DNA of 64,000 nt from an uncultured Pseudomonadales bacterium (GTDB taxonomy: Bacteria > Pseudomonadota > Gammaproteobacteria > Pseudomonadales > Azotimanducaceae): assembly GCA_958296165.1 (NCBI GenBank), contig OY282447.1:496001-560000 (forward strand). Direction: 5' to 3'. Positions 8,443-17,222 of the stretch are shown one piece after another (positions within the stretch are counted from its first letter, which is position 1; each line of letters begins with the position of its first letter). The position numbers and the translations under genes are program-made. The notes below the pieces were generated by a model. That model had not been told where the DNA came from, did not search any database, and saw only the letters and a program-made list of their open reading frames with translations.

Positions 8443-10475
8443 TCGCGCGCTTTGGCACTTTCATGCTGGGCGCGGCATTGGCGCTAGCCGCCTGTGAAGC
8501 CAAGGAAAGCGGCAGCGCATCGCCGCCGCCGCCAACAGGCGGCGACTTGGCGGAAATCCACGCCCGCGGCCTCATTCGCTTGGCCGGACGCTCTTGGGAC
8601 GATTTCGACACTTTGCAGTCGCAGGGCCTCTCGTCGGCCCACTATCGCCAATATGCCGAGGACTTCGCGGCCCGCCAAAACCTCGCTGTCGAGTGGCTGA
8701 TGATCGCCAACATGGGCGAACTGCTCGACGCAGTGGCCAGCGGCGCCGCCGACATCGGCGTTTCCAACATCACCGTCACGCCGGCGCGGGCACAGACAGT
8801 CGCGTTCTCGCTGCCGTTGACGCGCTCCCGAGAGTGGGTCATCGGCAGCGCCGAGGAAGGCGCCTTCGGCGTTGCCGAACACACGAGCTACGTCGACAGC
8901 TTGGCCGAACACTATCCGAACGCGGAACGCCGCGCCGTGCCGAAAGATGCCGATCCTGCGACTTTCTTGGATCTGATCGAGTCCGGCGCGATCGATGCCA
9001 CGATCATGGACGAGGCCGCGGCGCGGGTGATCGTGCGCAGCAGCCCGAAGATCAACAAGCTGCGCGAATTGCCAGCGATCAAGGATCACGCCTGGGCGCT
9101 CAGACGCGACGCCACCGCTCTCAAGGAAGCGCTCGACGCCTATCTGTTGGAACGCCATGTGCTGGACGAACGGGCGGTCGAACAACGCGATTGGCCGGAG
9201 ATCCTGGCGGCCGGGCGCCTCCGCCTGCTCACCCTCAACACGCCGACCACGTACTACCTGTGGCGCGGCGCCCTGCTCGGCTTCGATTACGAACTCGTTC
9301 GCTCCTTCGCCGATCGGCATGAGCTGGCGCTGGAGGTTCTGGTGGCGGCGCAACACGACGAGCTGTTCGATTGGTTGGAAGACGGCCGCGGCGATCTGAT
9401 CGCGGCAGGATTGACGCCGACGCCGGAACGCATCGCGCGCGGCTTACGCTTCACGCGGCCGTACGTGAAGATCCGCGAAACCTTCGTGACAGGCGGCAAA
9501 CCCATCGTCGACTTGGCGGGGCTGGCCGGGCAGCGCGTAGTAGTCAATCCGAACACCAGCTACGCGGCCACGTTGACGGACCTGCAATCGCAGGCGGATT
9601 TCGAACTCGCGTTCGACACCCGTCAGACGCAGGCCATCCTAGAAGCGGTTGCTGGCGGCGAAATCGACGCGACATTGGCGGACAGCCATCGTGCCCGGCT
9701 CGCCGCTACGTTCCACCCGAATCTGAATCTTGGTCTTGCGTTCGCCGAGCAGGGCCTTGCTTGGGCGGTGCGAGAGGATCACGGCGAGTTGCACCGTCGC
9801 TTGGACGAGTTCATCAAAGAGGGTTATCGCGGCTACGAGTTCAACGTGCTCTACAACAAGTATTTCGTGAACCAGCGGCGCATGGCGCAGCAACGCGAAG
9901 AACGCATCACCGGCGCAGCGCTGTCGCCCTTCGACGACATCGTGCGGCCTCTGGCCGAAGACGCCGGCATAGACTGGCGCCTGGTGATCGCACAGATGTA
10001 TCAGGAAAGCGGCTTCGATCCCACGCGCGTGAGCTTTGCCGGCGCCGAGGGTCTAATGCAGGTCTTGCCACGCACCGCGCAAGAAGTGGGCGAAGATCCC
10101 AAACGCTTGGCGGAACCTGAAATCGGCATTCGCGCCGGCGTTCGCTATCTGGCCTGGACTCGAAACCGATTTCCCGACTTGCCGGTTGGCGAGCAATTGC
10201 TGTTCGCCCTGGCGGCCTACAACGCCGGGGCCGGCCATGTGCGCGACGGCCGTCGCTTGGCGAGACGCCTGGACTTGGACGGCTCGTTATGGTTCGGCAA
10301 CGTCGAGCAAGCCATGCTGAAACTCTCCGAACCGCGACACGCCCGCGAGTCGACGCACGGCTATGTGCGCGGCTCGGAAGTGGTGCGCTACGTGCGCGAA
10401 ATCCACGACCGATACCGTGTCTACATGGATCACTTTCGGATGCTGGAAGCTAGAAGACAGGAGGCAGCGGGCTAA
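8439..10475 (+). CDS. MltF-like membrane-bound lytic transglycosylase with two solute-binding-type domains
   Basis: Lipoprotein (lipobox LALAAC after about 20 residues) of 678 residues that cleaves peptidoglycan glycan strands. Two consecutive SBP_bac_3-like domains (about residues 45-250 and 255-480) precede a C-terminal SLT domain. In that domain, IAQMYQESGFDPTRVSFAGA carries the catalytic Glu (near 523), followed by GLMQVLPRTA and FALAAYNAGAGHV. E. coli MltF has one such sensor domain and about 520 residues, so this protein carries an extra copy. The ATG at 8439 gives the lipobox and the 4-bp overlap with the upstream lipoprotein gene. Likely role: cell wall turnover regulated by ligand binding. 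Confidence 0.85.
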   Translation: MIARFGTFMLGAALALAACEAKESGSASPPPPTGGDLAEIHARGLIRLAGRSWDDFDTLQSQGLSSAHYRQYAEDFAARQNLAVEWLMIANMGELLDAVASGAADIGVSNITVTPARAQTVAFSLPLTRSREWVIGSAEEGAFGVAEHTSYVDSLAEHYPNAERRAVPKDADPATFLDLIESGAIDATIMDEAAARVIVRSSPKINKLRELPAIKDHAWALRRDATALKEALDAYLLERHVLDERAVEQRDWPEILAAGRLRLLTLNTPTTYYLWRGALLGFDYELVRSFADRHELALEVLVAAQHDELFDWLEDGRGDLIAAGLTPTPERIARGLRFTRPYVKIRETFVTGGKPIVDLAGLAGQRVVVNPNTSYAATLTDLQSQADFELAFDTRQTQAILEAVAGGEIDATLADSHRARLAATFHPNLNLGLAFAEQGLAWAVREDHGELHRRLDEFIKEGYRGYEFNVLYNKYFVNQRRMAQQREERITGAALSPFDDIVRPLAEDAGIDWRLVIAQMYQESGFDPTRVSFAGAEGLMQVLPRTAQEVGEDPKRLAEPEIGIRAGVRYLAWTRNRFPDLPVGEQLLFALAAYNAGAGHVRDGRRLARRLDLDGSLWFGNVEQAMLKLSEPRHARESTHGYVRGSEVVRYVREIHDRYRVYMDHFRMLEARRQEAAG

Positions 10476-10493
10476 CCTACGCCGCGTCCAGCC

Positions 10494-11456
10494 TCACATG
10501 CGCGGGATGACTTCGTCCGTTAACAGCATGAACGTCTCATGGCTGAGGATCGATGCCAACAGATAGTCGAGCGGAATCTCCTCTTCGAGCCGCTTGAGCT
10601 CATCCACCACCTTCGCCGGCGAGCCGTGGATGATCGCTTCGTTCACGTAGCGCTCCACCCGCTCGGCCTTGGACGGTGCGCCAGGCCCCGGTGCAGCATA
10701 GGCATCCAACGTCCACTGGGCGCCTTGCCGGGCGACGGCCTCGGCGGCTTCGTCCGTGCGGGCGATGGCGATCAGGCGTGCCATGGGCGTATCGCGGTTG
10801 TTCTCGAAGCCGTGCTCGGCGAGCGCAGATTCGTAGCGGGCGTATTTGGCCGATAATTCGGCGTGCGTGGCGTGCGGGTCCAGCAAAATCGCATGGCCGC
10901 GGGCAGCGGCCCAGGCGATGGCATCCGGAGATGTGGAGGCAATCCACGCCGGCATTGGATCTTGCAGCGGCTTGGGCAGCACTTCCACGTCGCGGAACGT
11001 GGCGAACCGGCCCGCGTAGCTTAGCGGGCCGTCTTCCCACGCCTGCAGCACGATCTCGACGTTTTCTCGAAAACGCGCGTAGGATTCGTCTCGACTCACG
11101 CCGAAGACTTCCATTTCCTTGCTGTCGAAGCCACGCCCGGCGCCCCAGTTCACGCGTCCGCCGGAAAGGTTGTCGAGCAACGCCACTTCCTCCGCCAAGC
11201 GCAACGGATGGTAGAAGGCCGCCAGGCTCACGCCGGTGCCGATCCGCAATCTGCGCGTGATGTCGGCGACGTGCATGCCCATGATGTGAACGGACGGGCA
11301 AACGCTGTAGGTGGAGAAGTGGTGTTCCGCCAGCCACACCGCGTCGTAGCCGCCGCCATCCATGATCTGCACGCGCTCCAAGGCGCGTCGATAGACCGTT
11401 TGCAGCGCTACCCGGCGGCCGGGCCAGCTGAAGAATTGCAGGACTGCGAACTTCAT
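10494..11456 (-). CDS. LLM-class flavin-dependent oxidoreductase (luciferase-like)
   Basis: Bacterial luciferase-like monooxygenase, 320 residues, a TIM-barrel enzyme using reduced flavin (FMNH2 or F420). Typical segments are YDAVWLAEHHF, RLRIGTGVSLAAFYHPLRLAEE, LDNLSGGRVNWGAGRGF and MPAWIASTSPDAIAWAA. The organic substrate cannot be told. It is convergent with the transglycosylase gene (18-bp gap) and 13 bp downstream of the copper amine oxidase gene on the same strand, so it may be cotranscribed with the oxidase. Confidence 0.85.
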   Translation of the reverse strand: MKFAVLQFFSWPGRRVALQTVYRRALERVQIMDGGGYDAVWLAEHHFSTYSVCPSVHIMGMHVADITRRLRIGTGVSLAAFYHPLRLAEEVALLDNLSGGRVNWGAGRGFDSKEMEVFGVSRDESYARFRENVEIVLQAWEDGPLSYAGRFATFRDVEVLPKPLQDPMPAWIASTSPDAIAWAAARGHAILLDPHATHAELSAKYARYESALAEHGFENNRDTPMARLIAIARTDEAAEAVARQGAQWTLDAYAAPGPGAPSKAERVERYVNEAIIHGSPAKVVDELKRLEEEIPLDYLLASILSHETFMLLTDEVIPRM

Positions 11457-11469
11457 CGGAGCGCGCCGC

Positions 11470-13452
11470 TCACGGCAGATCCATGGCCGGATTGCGGTTG
11501 AAGAAATCGAACGGCACGAGGTCGAAGCTGTGCCACATCACCGGCATCACCGGCCAATCCTCGCTGCGCGGCGCATGGTGCATGCCCACCGTGTGCCACA
11601 GCACGATGTCTTTGTTGCGCAACTTGCGGTTGGCGGCCGTCCAGCTCGGCAGCCCCATGCCGGGTTCGCTCAGCGTCGGATGATCGCCAGCCGCCCAGCG
11701 TTCCCGCTCGTCGTGTGGCGTCACCCAAAGATGATGGTCGATGAAGCCGACGCGGCGGCGCGGATAGTCGTCCTCCGTGAGCAGCGTGCGAGCGTTCCGG
11801 CCCGGCATGAGTTGATAGCTCGTCGGGTAGCCGACATGGTTCTTCGCAGCGCCGCTCACCACTCGCCACAAGGCCGGGCGGAGCAAGTCGATGTTGAGTT
11901 TCGCCTCTTCTTCCCGTTTTGCGACAAGCGCCTGCTTGACCCAAACGCTCCGGCGCGGATGCTGCTCCGGCAGCAGTTCCGTGACTAGGCGATCGGCCAC
12001 GAAGCTGTTCTTCGTGCCGTCTATGTCCACGTCGAGACGAAAGTTGAAGTAGTGGTCGTGATTCACGCCGACCACGCCGCGATCCAAGAAGTGGCCATAG
12101 GCATCCGCGCCGTCGTTGCGCTTGTCGTCGGCACTCTGGGCAGTTGCCACTTTCACCTCCAAAATGCCAGTTGCGCCGACTGCTATGCGAATGGAACCGT
12201 CTTGCCGGAAGACCCAATCGAGCAGGTAGTCGTAGTTGCCGATCTCCATGGCCGAACGCACCACCAGATCGCGGCTGGCGCGACTTTCCGGCTTGCCAGA
12301 CCAGTGTCGCCAAGCCGGGTCGCCGATCTCCCGCTCGAACAGGCAGATGATGCGCGGCGTGGTAAAGGGCCGACCATCGCCGCCGGGCCGCACGTGATCG
12401 AAGTAAACCGCGTGTTGGGGGCAATCCTTTCCTGGCAGCAAAGGCTCCGCCAAGCCGCCGGCGGAATACTCGCCGGAATCGATGAAGTTGCGCGCATACC
12501 AAGCGAACGAAGGATCCATGTAGGGCACGAATATCTCGGACAGATGACCTTCGTACAGCACGGACCGTTCCGCCTCGCCCTCGCCGCTACGTTCGCCAAG
12601 CCCACCAGGTTCTTCGACATAGCGGACCAGGGAAAGCACCATGCCGGCGCGCTGATCCGGGCGCACATGGAAGCGCCAGTTCTGCCAAGCCACCTGATAG
12701 CCGTTGATCTCGAAGCCGGGGCCGAGCGGCTGACTGATATGTATCGGCCCTGGGATCTCGCGCACGGCGTCGCCGGTTTCGCGGTGGTATTCGGCCTCGG
12801 TCTTCGTCACTGGCGTGGCACCCTCGTCGACCACGCGCAGCACGGTTTCCTCGGTCATGTCCACCACCGCAGTCAAGCCCTCCACTCCGCGCATCCAGGT
12901 ATTGCGCACGCCACGCACATCCTCGCAGCGCACATGGCCCACGCGCCGACCGCGTTGCTCGTCCGTACCGAAATAGCCGGGCGGCACTGCGGCGCATTCG
13001 AGGAACAGCGTGTCGGTGATGCCGCGTTTTTCGAGACCGGCCACGAAGTCCGGATGCTTCAGCACTTTGTCTACGACTTTGCCGAACTCCTCGCCCAGCC
13101 AATTGGGCTGCGCGTCCTCCAACTCTTGCCAGGAAACCAGCTTGCCGGCGCTCAAGTCGACGACCGCCTCATAGGTCTTCTTGCCTTGGCGCACCAGCGC
13201 GTAGGCATTGCGCGGGATGTCGTCGCCCGGCCGCCAGCGCAATACGGCCCGCTTCGCTGGCTGGCGCAGCTCCAGCCGCGAGAAGCGGGTTTGCTTATCT
13301 AGCTTGTCGACGCTTTGCAGCACATCCAACACCCGCCAGTATTCCTTGAAGCTAAGCGGGTCCAGGGGATGCGTGGCAGCCTGAGTAGCAGCCGTTGCGA
13401 GCAATGCGAGAACGACCGCCAGCTTTAGGATCAAGCGATGGAATTGGAACAT
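11470..13452 (-). CDS. Exported copper amine oxidase (primary-amine oxidase)
   Basis: Copper/topaquinone amine oxidase of 660 residues, oxidising primary amines to aldehydes with release of H2O2 and ammonia. The key sites are present: the topaquinone precursor Tyr in GNYDYLLDW (near residue 407), the copper HxH in VNHDHYFNFRLDVDIDG, the third copper His in MHHAPRSEDWPVMP, and the catalytic Asp region FIDSGEYSAGG. An N-terminal signal (MFQFHRLILKLAVVLALLAT, then AATQA) points to export. The ATG at 13452, with GAGG upstream, is preferred; an in-frame GTG at 13512 would place 20 extra residues before the signal peptide. Confidence 0.88.
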   Translation of the reverse strand: MFQFHRLILKLAVVLALLATAATQAATHPLDPLSFKEYWRVLDVLQSVDKLDKQTRFSRLELRQPAKRAVLRWRPGDDIPRNAYALVRQGKKTYEAVVDLSAGKLVSWQELEDAQPNWLGEEFGKVVDKVLKHPDFVAGLEKRGITDTLFLECAAVPPGYFGTDEQRGRRVGHVRCEDVRGVRNTWMRGVEGLTAVVDMTEETVLRVVDEGATPVTKTEAEYHRETGDAVREIPGPIHISQPLGPGFEINGYQVAWQNWRFHVRPDQRAGMVLSLVRYVEEPGGLGERSGEGEAERSVLYEGHLSEIFVPYMDPSFAWYARNFIDSGEYSAGGLAEPLLPGKDCPQHAVYFDHVRPGGDGRPFTTPRIICLFEREIGDPAWRHWSGKPESRASRDLVVRSAMEIGNYDYLLDWVFRQDGSIRIAVGATGILEVKVATAQSADDKRNDGADAYGHFLDRGVVGVNHDHYFNFRLDVDIDGTKNSFVADRLVTELLPEQHPRRSVWVKQALVAKREEEAKLNIDLLRPALWRVVSGAAKNHVGYPTSYQLMPGRNARTLLTEDDYPRRRVGFIDHHLWVTPHDERERWAAGDHPTLSEPGMGLPSWTAANRKLRNKDIVLWHTVGMHHAPRSEDWPVMPVMWHSFDLVPFDFFNRNPAMDLP

Positions 13453-13557
13453 GTGGAACCTCGGCGCAAGTGTGCGCAACGCGCTCGGCGAGCCTATAGG
13501 ATCATCGGCCACATGGCCACCTGAGCCCCTCGCTGTCAGCTGATGTGGGGTTGGCGC

Positions 13558-13995
13558 TCAACGAGTCAGCCGCCCGACGGCGCTTTCCACGTGCCGGGCG
13601 AAGGCCTCGAAGTCGTCCAAGTGATCGCGCAGCACGTTGGCAACGACCTCCAAGTCGACATCCATGTAGCCATGCACTAGAACGTTGCGGAAGCCAGCCA
13701 TTTGCCGGAACCTGTTGCCGAACGCTGGCGGCAGGACATTTTCAGCCACCAAGGCGTCGATCGAGGATGCGTAATCTGGGGTGTCGTGGCCTGCCGCCGA
13801 TGCCAAGTGCGTGGCGAGGTCGAGGGCGCACTGCGCGCTCAGTTGCAGCCCGCGTTCGATGGCCCAGCACAGATCGGTGTCGGCGGCCAACTGCGCCGCT
13901 GAAACGTGGACGTGGCGGCGTAGATTCCCTATCGCGGTGCGCAGCGCGGCCAAGTGTCGTCGCACCACCGGCGCATCGCACTGTCCGCCTGTCAT
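13558..13995 (-). CDS. hepT: HepT-like toxin (HEPN RNase)
   Basis: Toxin of the MntA-HepT (type VII) system, 145 residues, an all-helical HEPN-fold RNase. The family motif Rx4-6HxY is visible as RNVLVHGYMD near the C-terminal third, followed by a helix with DHLDDFEAFARHVE. The start at 13995 overlaps the antitoxin stop by 4 bp (ATGA); the open frame extends upstream to 14445, but there it is antisense-like noise over mntA. In characterised pairs, the partner nucleotidyltransferase adds AMP to the Tyr of this motif and blocks the RNase. Confidence 0.85.
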   Translation of the reverse strand: MTGGQCDAPVVRRHLAALRTAIGNLRRHVHVSAAQLAADTDLCWAIERGLQLSAQCALDLATHLASAAGHDTPDYASSIDALVAENVLPPAFGNRFRQMAGFRNVLVHGYMDVDLEVVANVLRDHLDDFEAFARHVESAVGRLTR

Positions 13996-14432
13996 GATGC
14001 TGACCGCGCTCGCCAACCGGCGTCGATCTTCGCCAGCTGCGGCACGTAGTCGCAGTAGCGCGAAAGCGCCCTGCCCTCCCGTGTTGTGGTTGCCGCCACA
14101 TCGCGCGCGATTAGGCGCCTGCCGTCGCGCAGCACCCGGTAGTACAACACCGGCGGAGCTTGGTTCAGGAGCAGCAGATCGACGTCGTTGCGACCAAGCG
14201 CCGCCATGCAATCCGTGATCACGTCGGCGCGATAGCCGAACGGTCCCGGCTGGGCGAGGGATTCGTCGATATACACGGCGACATCGACATCGCTGCGGGG
14301 CTTGGCGTCCCCGCGCGCCTGCGATCCGAACAAGTACGCATCGAGCACCTCTGCACGCGGTGTGAGCGCCGCGCACAGGCGCTCCACGATGATCTCGACA
14401 TTTCCGGGCACGGCCATGGTTCGGCGATTCAT
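13992..14432 (-). CDS. mntA: MntA-like antitoxin (minimal nucleotidyltransferase)
   Basis: Antitoxin partner of HepT, 146 residues, a minimal nucleotidyltransferase that AMPylates the toxin in characterised homologues. The nucleotidyltransferase signature LFGSQARGDAKPRSDVDVAV includes the GSxARG and DxD elements; a third acidic residue is likely in GRNDVDLLLLNQAP. It is first in the pair and shares 4 bp with hepT. The next gene upstream is divergent (14563), so the pair probably has its own promoter in the 130-bp gap. Confidence 0.87.
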   Translation of the reverse strand: MNRRTMAVPGNVEIIVERLCAALTPRAEVLDAYLFGSQARGDAKPRSDVDVAVYIDESLAQPGPFGYRADVITDCMAALGRNDVDLLLLNQAPPVLYYRVLRDGRRLIARDVAATTTREGRALSRYCDYVPQLAKIDAGWRARSAS

Positions 14433-14562
14433 CGATCCACTCCAATCGAGTGCATTATGGCACTACTCGGCCCGACCTACCCGGACACGGCCGCGAAGAT
14501 AAGCCGCGACAGCCGCGACACCGAGGCTTGCGCACGCCTGACCGTAGGCGTAGTGTCTCCCG

Positions 14563-15237
14563 ATGCATCCGCTCCGTTCCGCATCGCCGCTGATCGTCTA
14601 TCTGGACTTCAAGAGCCCCTATGCGTATCTGGCCAAGGACCCGTCTTGGCAATTGGAAGCGGATTTCGGCATCGAGATCGATTGGCGCCCGCTGACCCTG
14701 AACATCCCCAGTTTTCTCGGTTCCGCAAAGGTGAACGAGGCCGGCAAAGTAGTGGAGAACGACCGCACGCCGCGCCAATGGCAGGGCGTGCGCTACGCCT
14801 ACGTGGATGCCAAGCGCTACGCCCGCCTGAAGGACATCCAAATCTACGGGCCGAGGAAAATCTGGGATTCGTCGTTGGCCGCCATCGGCATGCTGTGGAC
14901 GCGAGCCGATCGGGCGGTTTTGCGGGCGTACATGGATCTCGTCTACGAACGGTTCTGGAAACGGCTTCTGGACATCGAAGATCCGAACGTGGTGGCCAAT
15001 GCGGTCGAGGAAGCCGGCGGCGACCGGCAGGGCTTTCTGGACTACGCCACCGGCGAAGGCCGCCGCGCCCACGACGCTTTGCAGGCGCAGCTGCATCCGG
15101 CTGGCCTATTCGGCGTGCCGAGCTTTGTGCTGGAAGGCGAATTGTTCTTCGGGCGCGAACACCTGCCCGCGGTGCGATGGATACTTGGCGGTCGGCGCGG
15201 GCCGGCGCCGGATATCGCCTACGACAATTTCTCGTGA
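14563..15237 (+). CDS. HCCA isomerase / DsbA-like thioredoxin-fold protein (first of two)
   Basis: Thioredoxin-fold protein of the 2-hydroxychromene-2-carboxylate isomerase / kappa-GST family, 224 residues. The N-terminal strand-turn YLDFKSPYAYLAKDP carries the active-site Ser of this family instead of a CxxC pair, so disulfide exchange is unlikely. The C-terminal GLFGVPSFVLEGELFFGREHL is typical and contains the cis-Pro. It probably acts with glutathione on an aromatic or quinone-methide substrate. It is followed 22 bp later by a related gene in the same direction. Confidence 0.75.
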   Translation: MHPLRSASPLIVYLDFKSPYAYLAKDPSWQLEADFGIEIDWRPLTLNIPSFLGSAKVNEAGKVVENDRTPRQWQGVRYAYVDAKRYARLKDIQIYGPRKIWDSSLAAIGMLWTRADRAVLRAYMDLVYERFWKRLLDIEDPNVVANAVEEAGGDRQGFLDYATGEGRRAHDALQAQLHPAGLFGVPSFVLEGELFFGREHLPAVRWILGGRRGPAPDIAYDNFS

Positions 15238-15259
15238 GTGCGTGGAAGGCGTGATTGGC

Positions 15260-15859
15260 ATGGCGCCGGCGCCGATAGAACTGGTCTTCGACTTCACCAG
15301 CACCGCATCCCTGCTGGCTCTCAAGCCTGCCGGCGCGCTGGCCGACGAGCTGGGAATAGCCATCGACTGGCTGCCCTTTCCAACGCACGCGCGCGCGACG
15401 CCGCCCGCCACGCAGAACGAGACGGTTGCCGAACGTCACCAGCGCGTGCGCGCCGAATACGTCGCTCGCGACACCGCCCGTTACGCCCAAGCGCAAGGCA
15501 TTGCGCTGAATCGCGATGCCGAAGGCGTGGATTCCACGCTGGCTTGCGCCGGCTGCCTGTGGGCGAACCGCCACGGCGTTGGCAGGGCCTACGTGGAGCG
15601 CGTGCTGTTGCCGTTCTGGGCCGCCCGTCTAGACATCGAAGACGCCGAAGCCATAGCCAGCGTGCTGGCGGAATTGGGCGCGCCGGCGTTCGATGGCCAC
15701 GACGCTCGCGAACTAGCGGCGCACACGGCAGCCTTGGAAGAACGCGGGGTGTTCAACGTACCTACATTCCTAGTGGCCGACCAGCTGTTCGTCGGTCGTC
15801 AACATCTGCCGATGATCCGCTGGCTGCTCACCGGCCAAGAAGGCGCAGGCCCACTCTAG
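15260..15859 (+). CDS. HCCA isomerase / DsbA-like thioredoxin-fold protein (second, divergent)
   Basis: Second thioredoxin-fold protein, 199 residues, related to the preceding gene product. Shared features are the start IELVFDFTSTASLLALKP and the C-terminal GVFNVPTFLVADQLFVGRQH with cis-Pro. The SPYxYL active-site motif has changed to STASLL, so its chemistry may differ or be lost. The ATG at 15260 was chosen; GTG codons at 15242 and 15251 are in frame. It is probably cotranscribed with the first copy. Confidence 0.65.
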   Translation: MAPAPIELVFDFTSTASLLALKPAGALADELGIAIDWLPFPTHARATPPATQNETVAERHQRVRAEYVARDTARYAQAQGIALNRDAEGVDSTLACAGCLWANRHGVGRAYVERVLLPFWAARLDIEDAEAIASVLAELGAPAFDGHDARELAAHTAALEERGVFNVPTFLVADQLFVGRQHLPMIRWLLTGQEGAGPL

Positions 15860-15889
15860 GCGGCGCGAAACCGCTGCAAGAATCGCCGC

Positions 15890-17080
15890 TCAGACGGCGC
15901 CGGTTGTCCGCAACGCTTCTATTTCCGCCGTTCCATAGCCCGCTTCGGCCAGCACTTCGTCGGTATGTTCGCCGAGTTCCGGAGTCGCCGATCGCACCTT
16001 GAACTCGGCCGCAGAGAGCTTGATCGGCTGCGCCACCAGCTCGATGTCGCCGAGCTTGCCGTGCTTGGCCGGGGCCGCCATGCCCAAGTGCCGAACTTGC
16101 GGGTCCGCGAATACCTCGTCGATGGCGTAGATCGGGCCGGCCGGCACGCCGGCTTCGGCGAAGGCGGCGAGCCACTCCTCGCTGCTGCGCGTCTTGGTGA
16201 TGGCTTCGATCTCGGCATTCATGGCGTCGCGGTTCACCGAACGCTGGCGCGGGGAACTGAAGCGCGGCGCCGTTAGCCAGTCCTCGCGACCCATCACGGC
16301 ACAAAATCGCCTGTAGATGGCATCGCCCGTGGCGGCGATGTTGATGTGGCCGTCCTTGGTGCGGAACACGCCGGTGGGAATGCCGGTCGGGTGGTTGTTG
16401 CCAGCCTGCTGCGGCACTTCCTTGTTCAGCAGCCAGCGCTCGGCCTGGAAGTCCAGCATCGCGATCTGCGCTTCCAAGAGCGAACTGCGCACCCATTGGC
16501 CCTCGCCCGTCTGCGTGCGGCCCAAGAGAGCGGTCATGACGCCGAGGGCAGCGAACAAGCCGGCGGAAAGATCGGCCACCGGAATCCCTGCGCGCACGGG
16601 GCCTTGGCCGGCCAAGCCGGTAATGGACATGAGGCCGCCCATGCCCTGCGCCACCTGATCGAAGCCGGGCAGATTGCCGTAGGGGCCATCTTGGCCAAAG
16701 CCGGAAATGCTGGCGTAGACGATGCCGGAGTTGATCGCGCGCACCGCCTCGTAGTCGATGCCTAAGCGATGCTTCACGTCCGGGCGGTAGTTCTCCACCA
16801 CCACATCCGCACTCTCGGCGAGCTTCATGAACACCGCTTTGCCGCCCTCGGACTTCAGGTTCAAAGTGATGCTGCGTTTGTTGCGGTGCAGGTTCTGGAA
16901 ATCCGGCCCAAGGCGGGCGTCGCCCATTTCGCCGTCGCCTCTGTGTGGCTGTTCGATCTTGATCACGTCCGCGCCCCAGTCGGCGAGCTGTCTCACGCAG
17001 GTGGGGCCGGCGCGTACCCGCGTGAGATCCAGAACCTTGATGTGGGCAAGTGGCAGCGGCACGGCAAGCTCTCCAAGCAT
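15890..17080 (-). CDS. CaiB/BaiF family CoA-transferase
   Basis: Family III CoA-transferase of 396 residues, the normal single-domain length. Landmarks are VLDLTRVRAGPTCVRQLADWGADVIKIE (shown in part), the segment NLHRNKRSITLNLK, and GIPVADLSAGLFAALG with the catalytic Asp. It moves CoA between acyl groups; the acyl substrate cannot be inferred. The gene is convergent with the HCCA-like pair and divergent from the PhyH dioxygenase gene. Confidence 0.87.
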   Translation of the reverse strand: MLGELAVPLPLAHIKVLDLTRVRAGPTCVRQLADWGADVIKIEQPHRGDGEMGDARLGPDFQNLHRNKRSITLNLKSEGGKAVFMKLAESADVVVENYRPDVKHRLGIDYEAVRAINSGIVYASISGFGQDGPYGNLPGFDQVAQGMGGLMSITGLAGQGPVRAGIPVADLSAGLFAALGVMTALLGRTQTGEGQWVRSSLLEAQIAMLDFQAERWLLNKEVPQQAGNNHPTGIPTGVFRTKDGHINIAATGDAIYRRFCAVMGREDWLTAPRFSSPRQRSVNRDAMNAEIEAITKTRSSEEWLAAFAEAGVPAGPIYAIDEVFADPQVRHLGMAAPAKHGKLGDIELVAQPIKLSAAEFKVRSATPELGEHTDEVLAEAGYGTAEIEALRTTGAV

Positions 17081-17222
17081 TCAACGAATGGCGAATTGTA
17101 TTGCGGTTGGAAGGCCGGTGGTTCGCCGCCGAAGCGCCGCGCCATGTTCGCCGGACCCTGCCTTCACCATGCGTGTCATGATGGTTAAGATGGGCTGGGG
17201 ACGGGAGTGAGGAGCTTGTGTC

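Noticed and set aside
13558-14445. A single 295-residue HepT fusion
   Set aside because: The first 150 residues are out-of-frame noise over mntA; the real toxin starts at 13995 with ATGA coupling.
14999-15259. Upstream extension of the second HCCA-like gene
   Set aside because: It overlaps the first gene in another frame and is not protein-like; family similarity begins at about 15260.
15828-17084. A 418-codon minus-strand frame parallel to the CoA-transferase gene
   Set aside because: It is a shadow of the true frame (15890-17080): low-complexity Arg/Gly sequence with no motifs.
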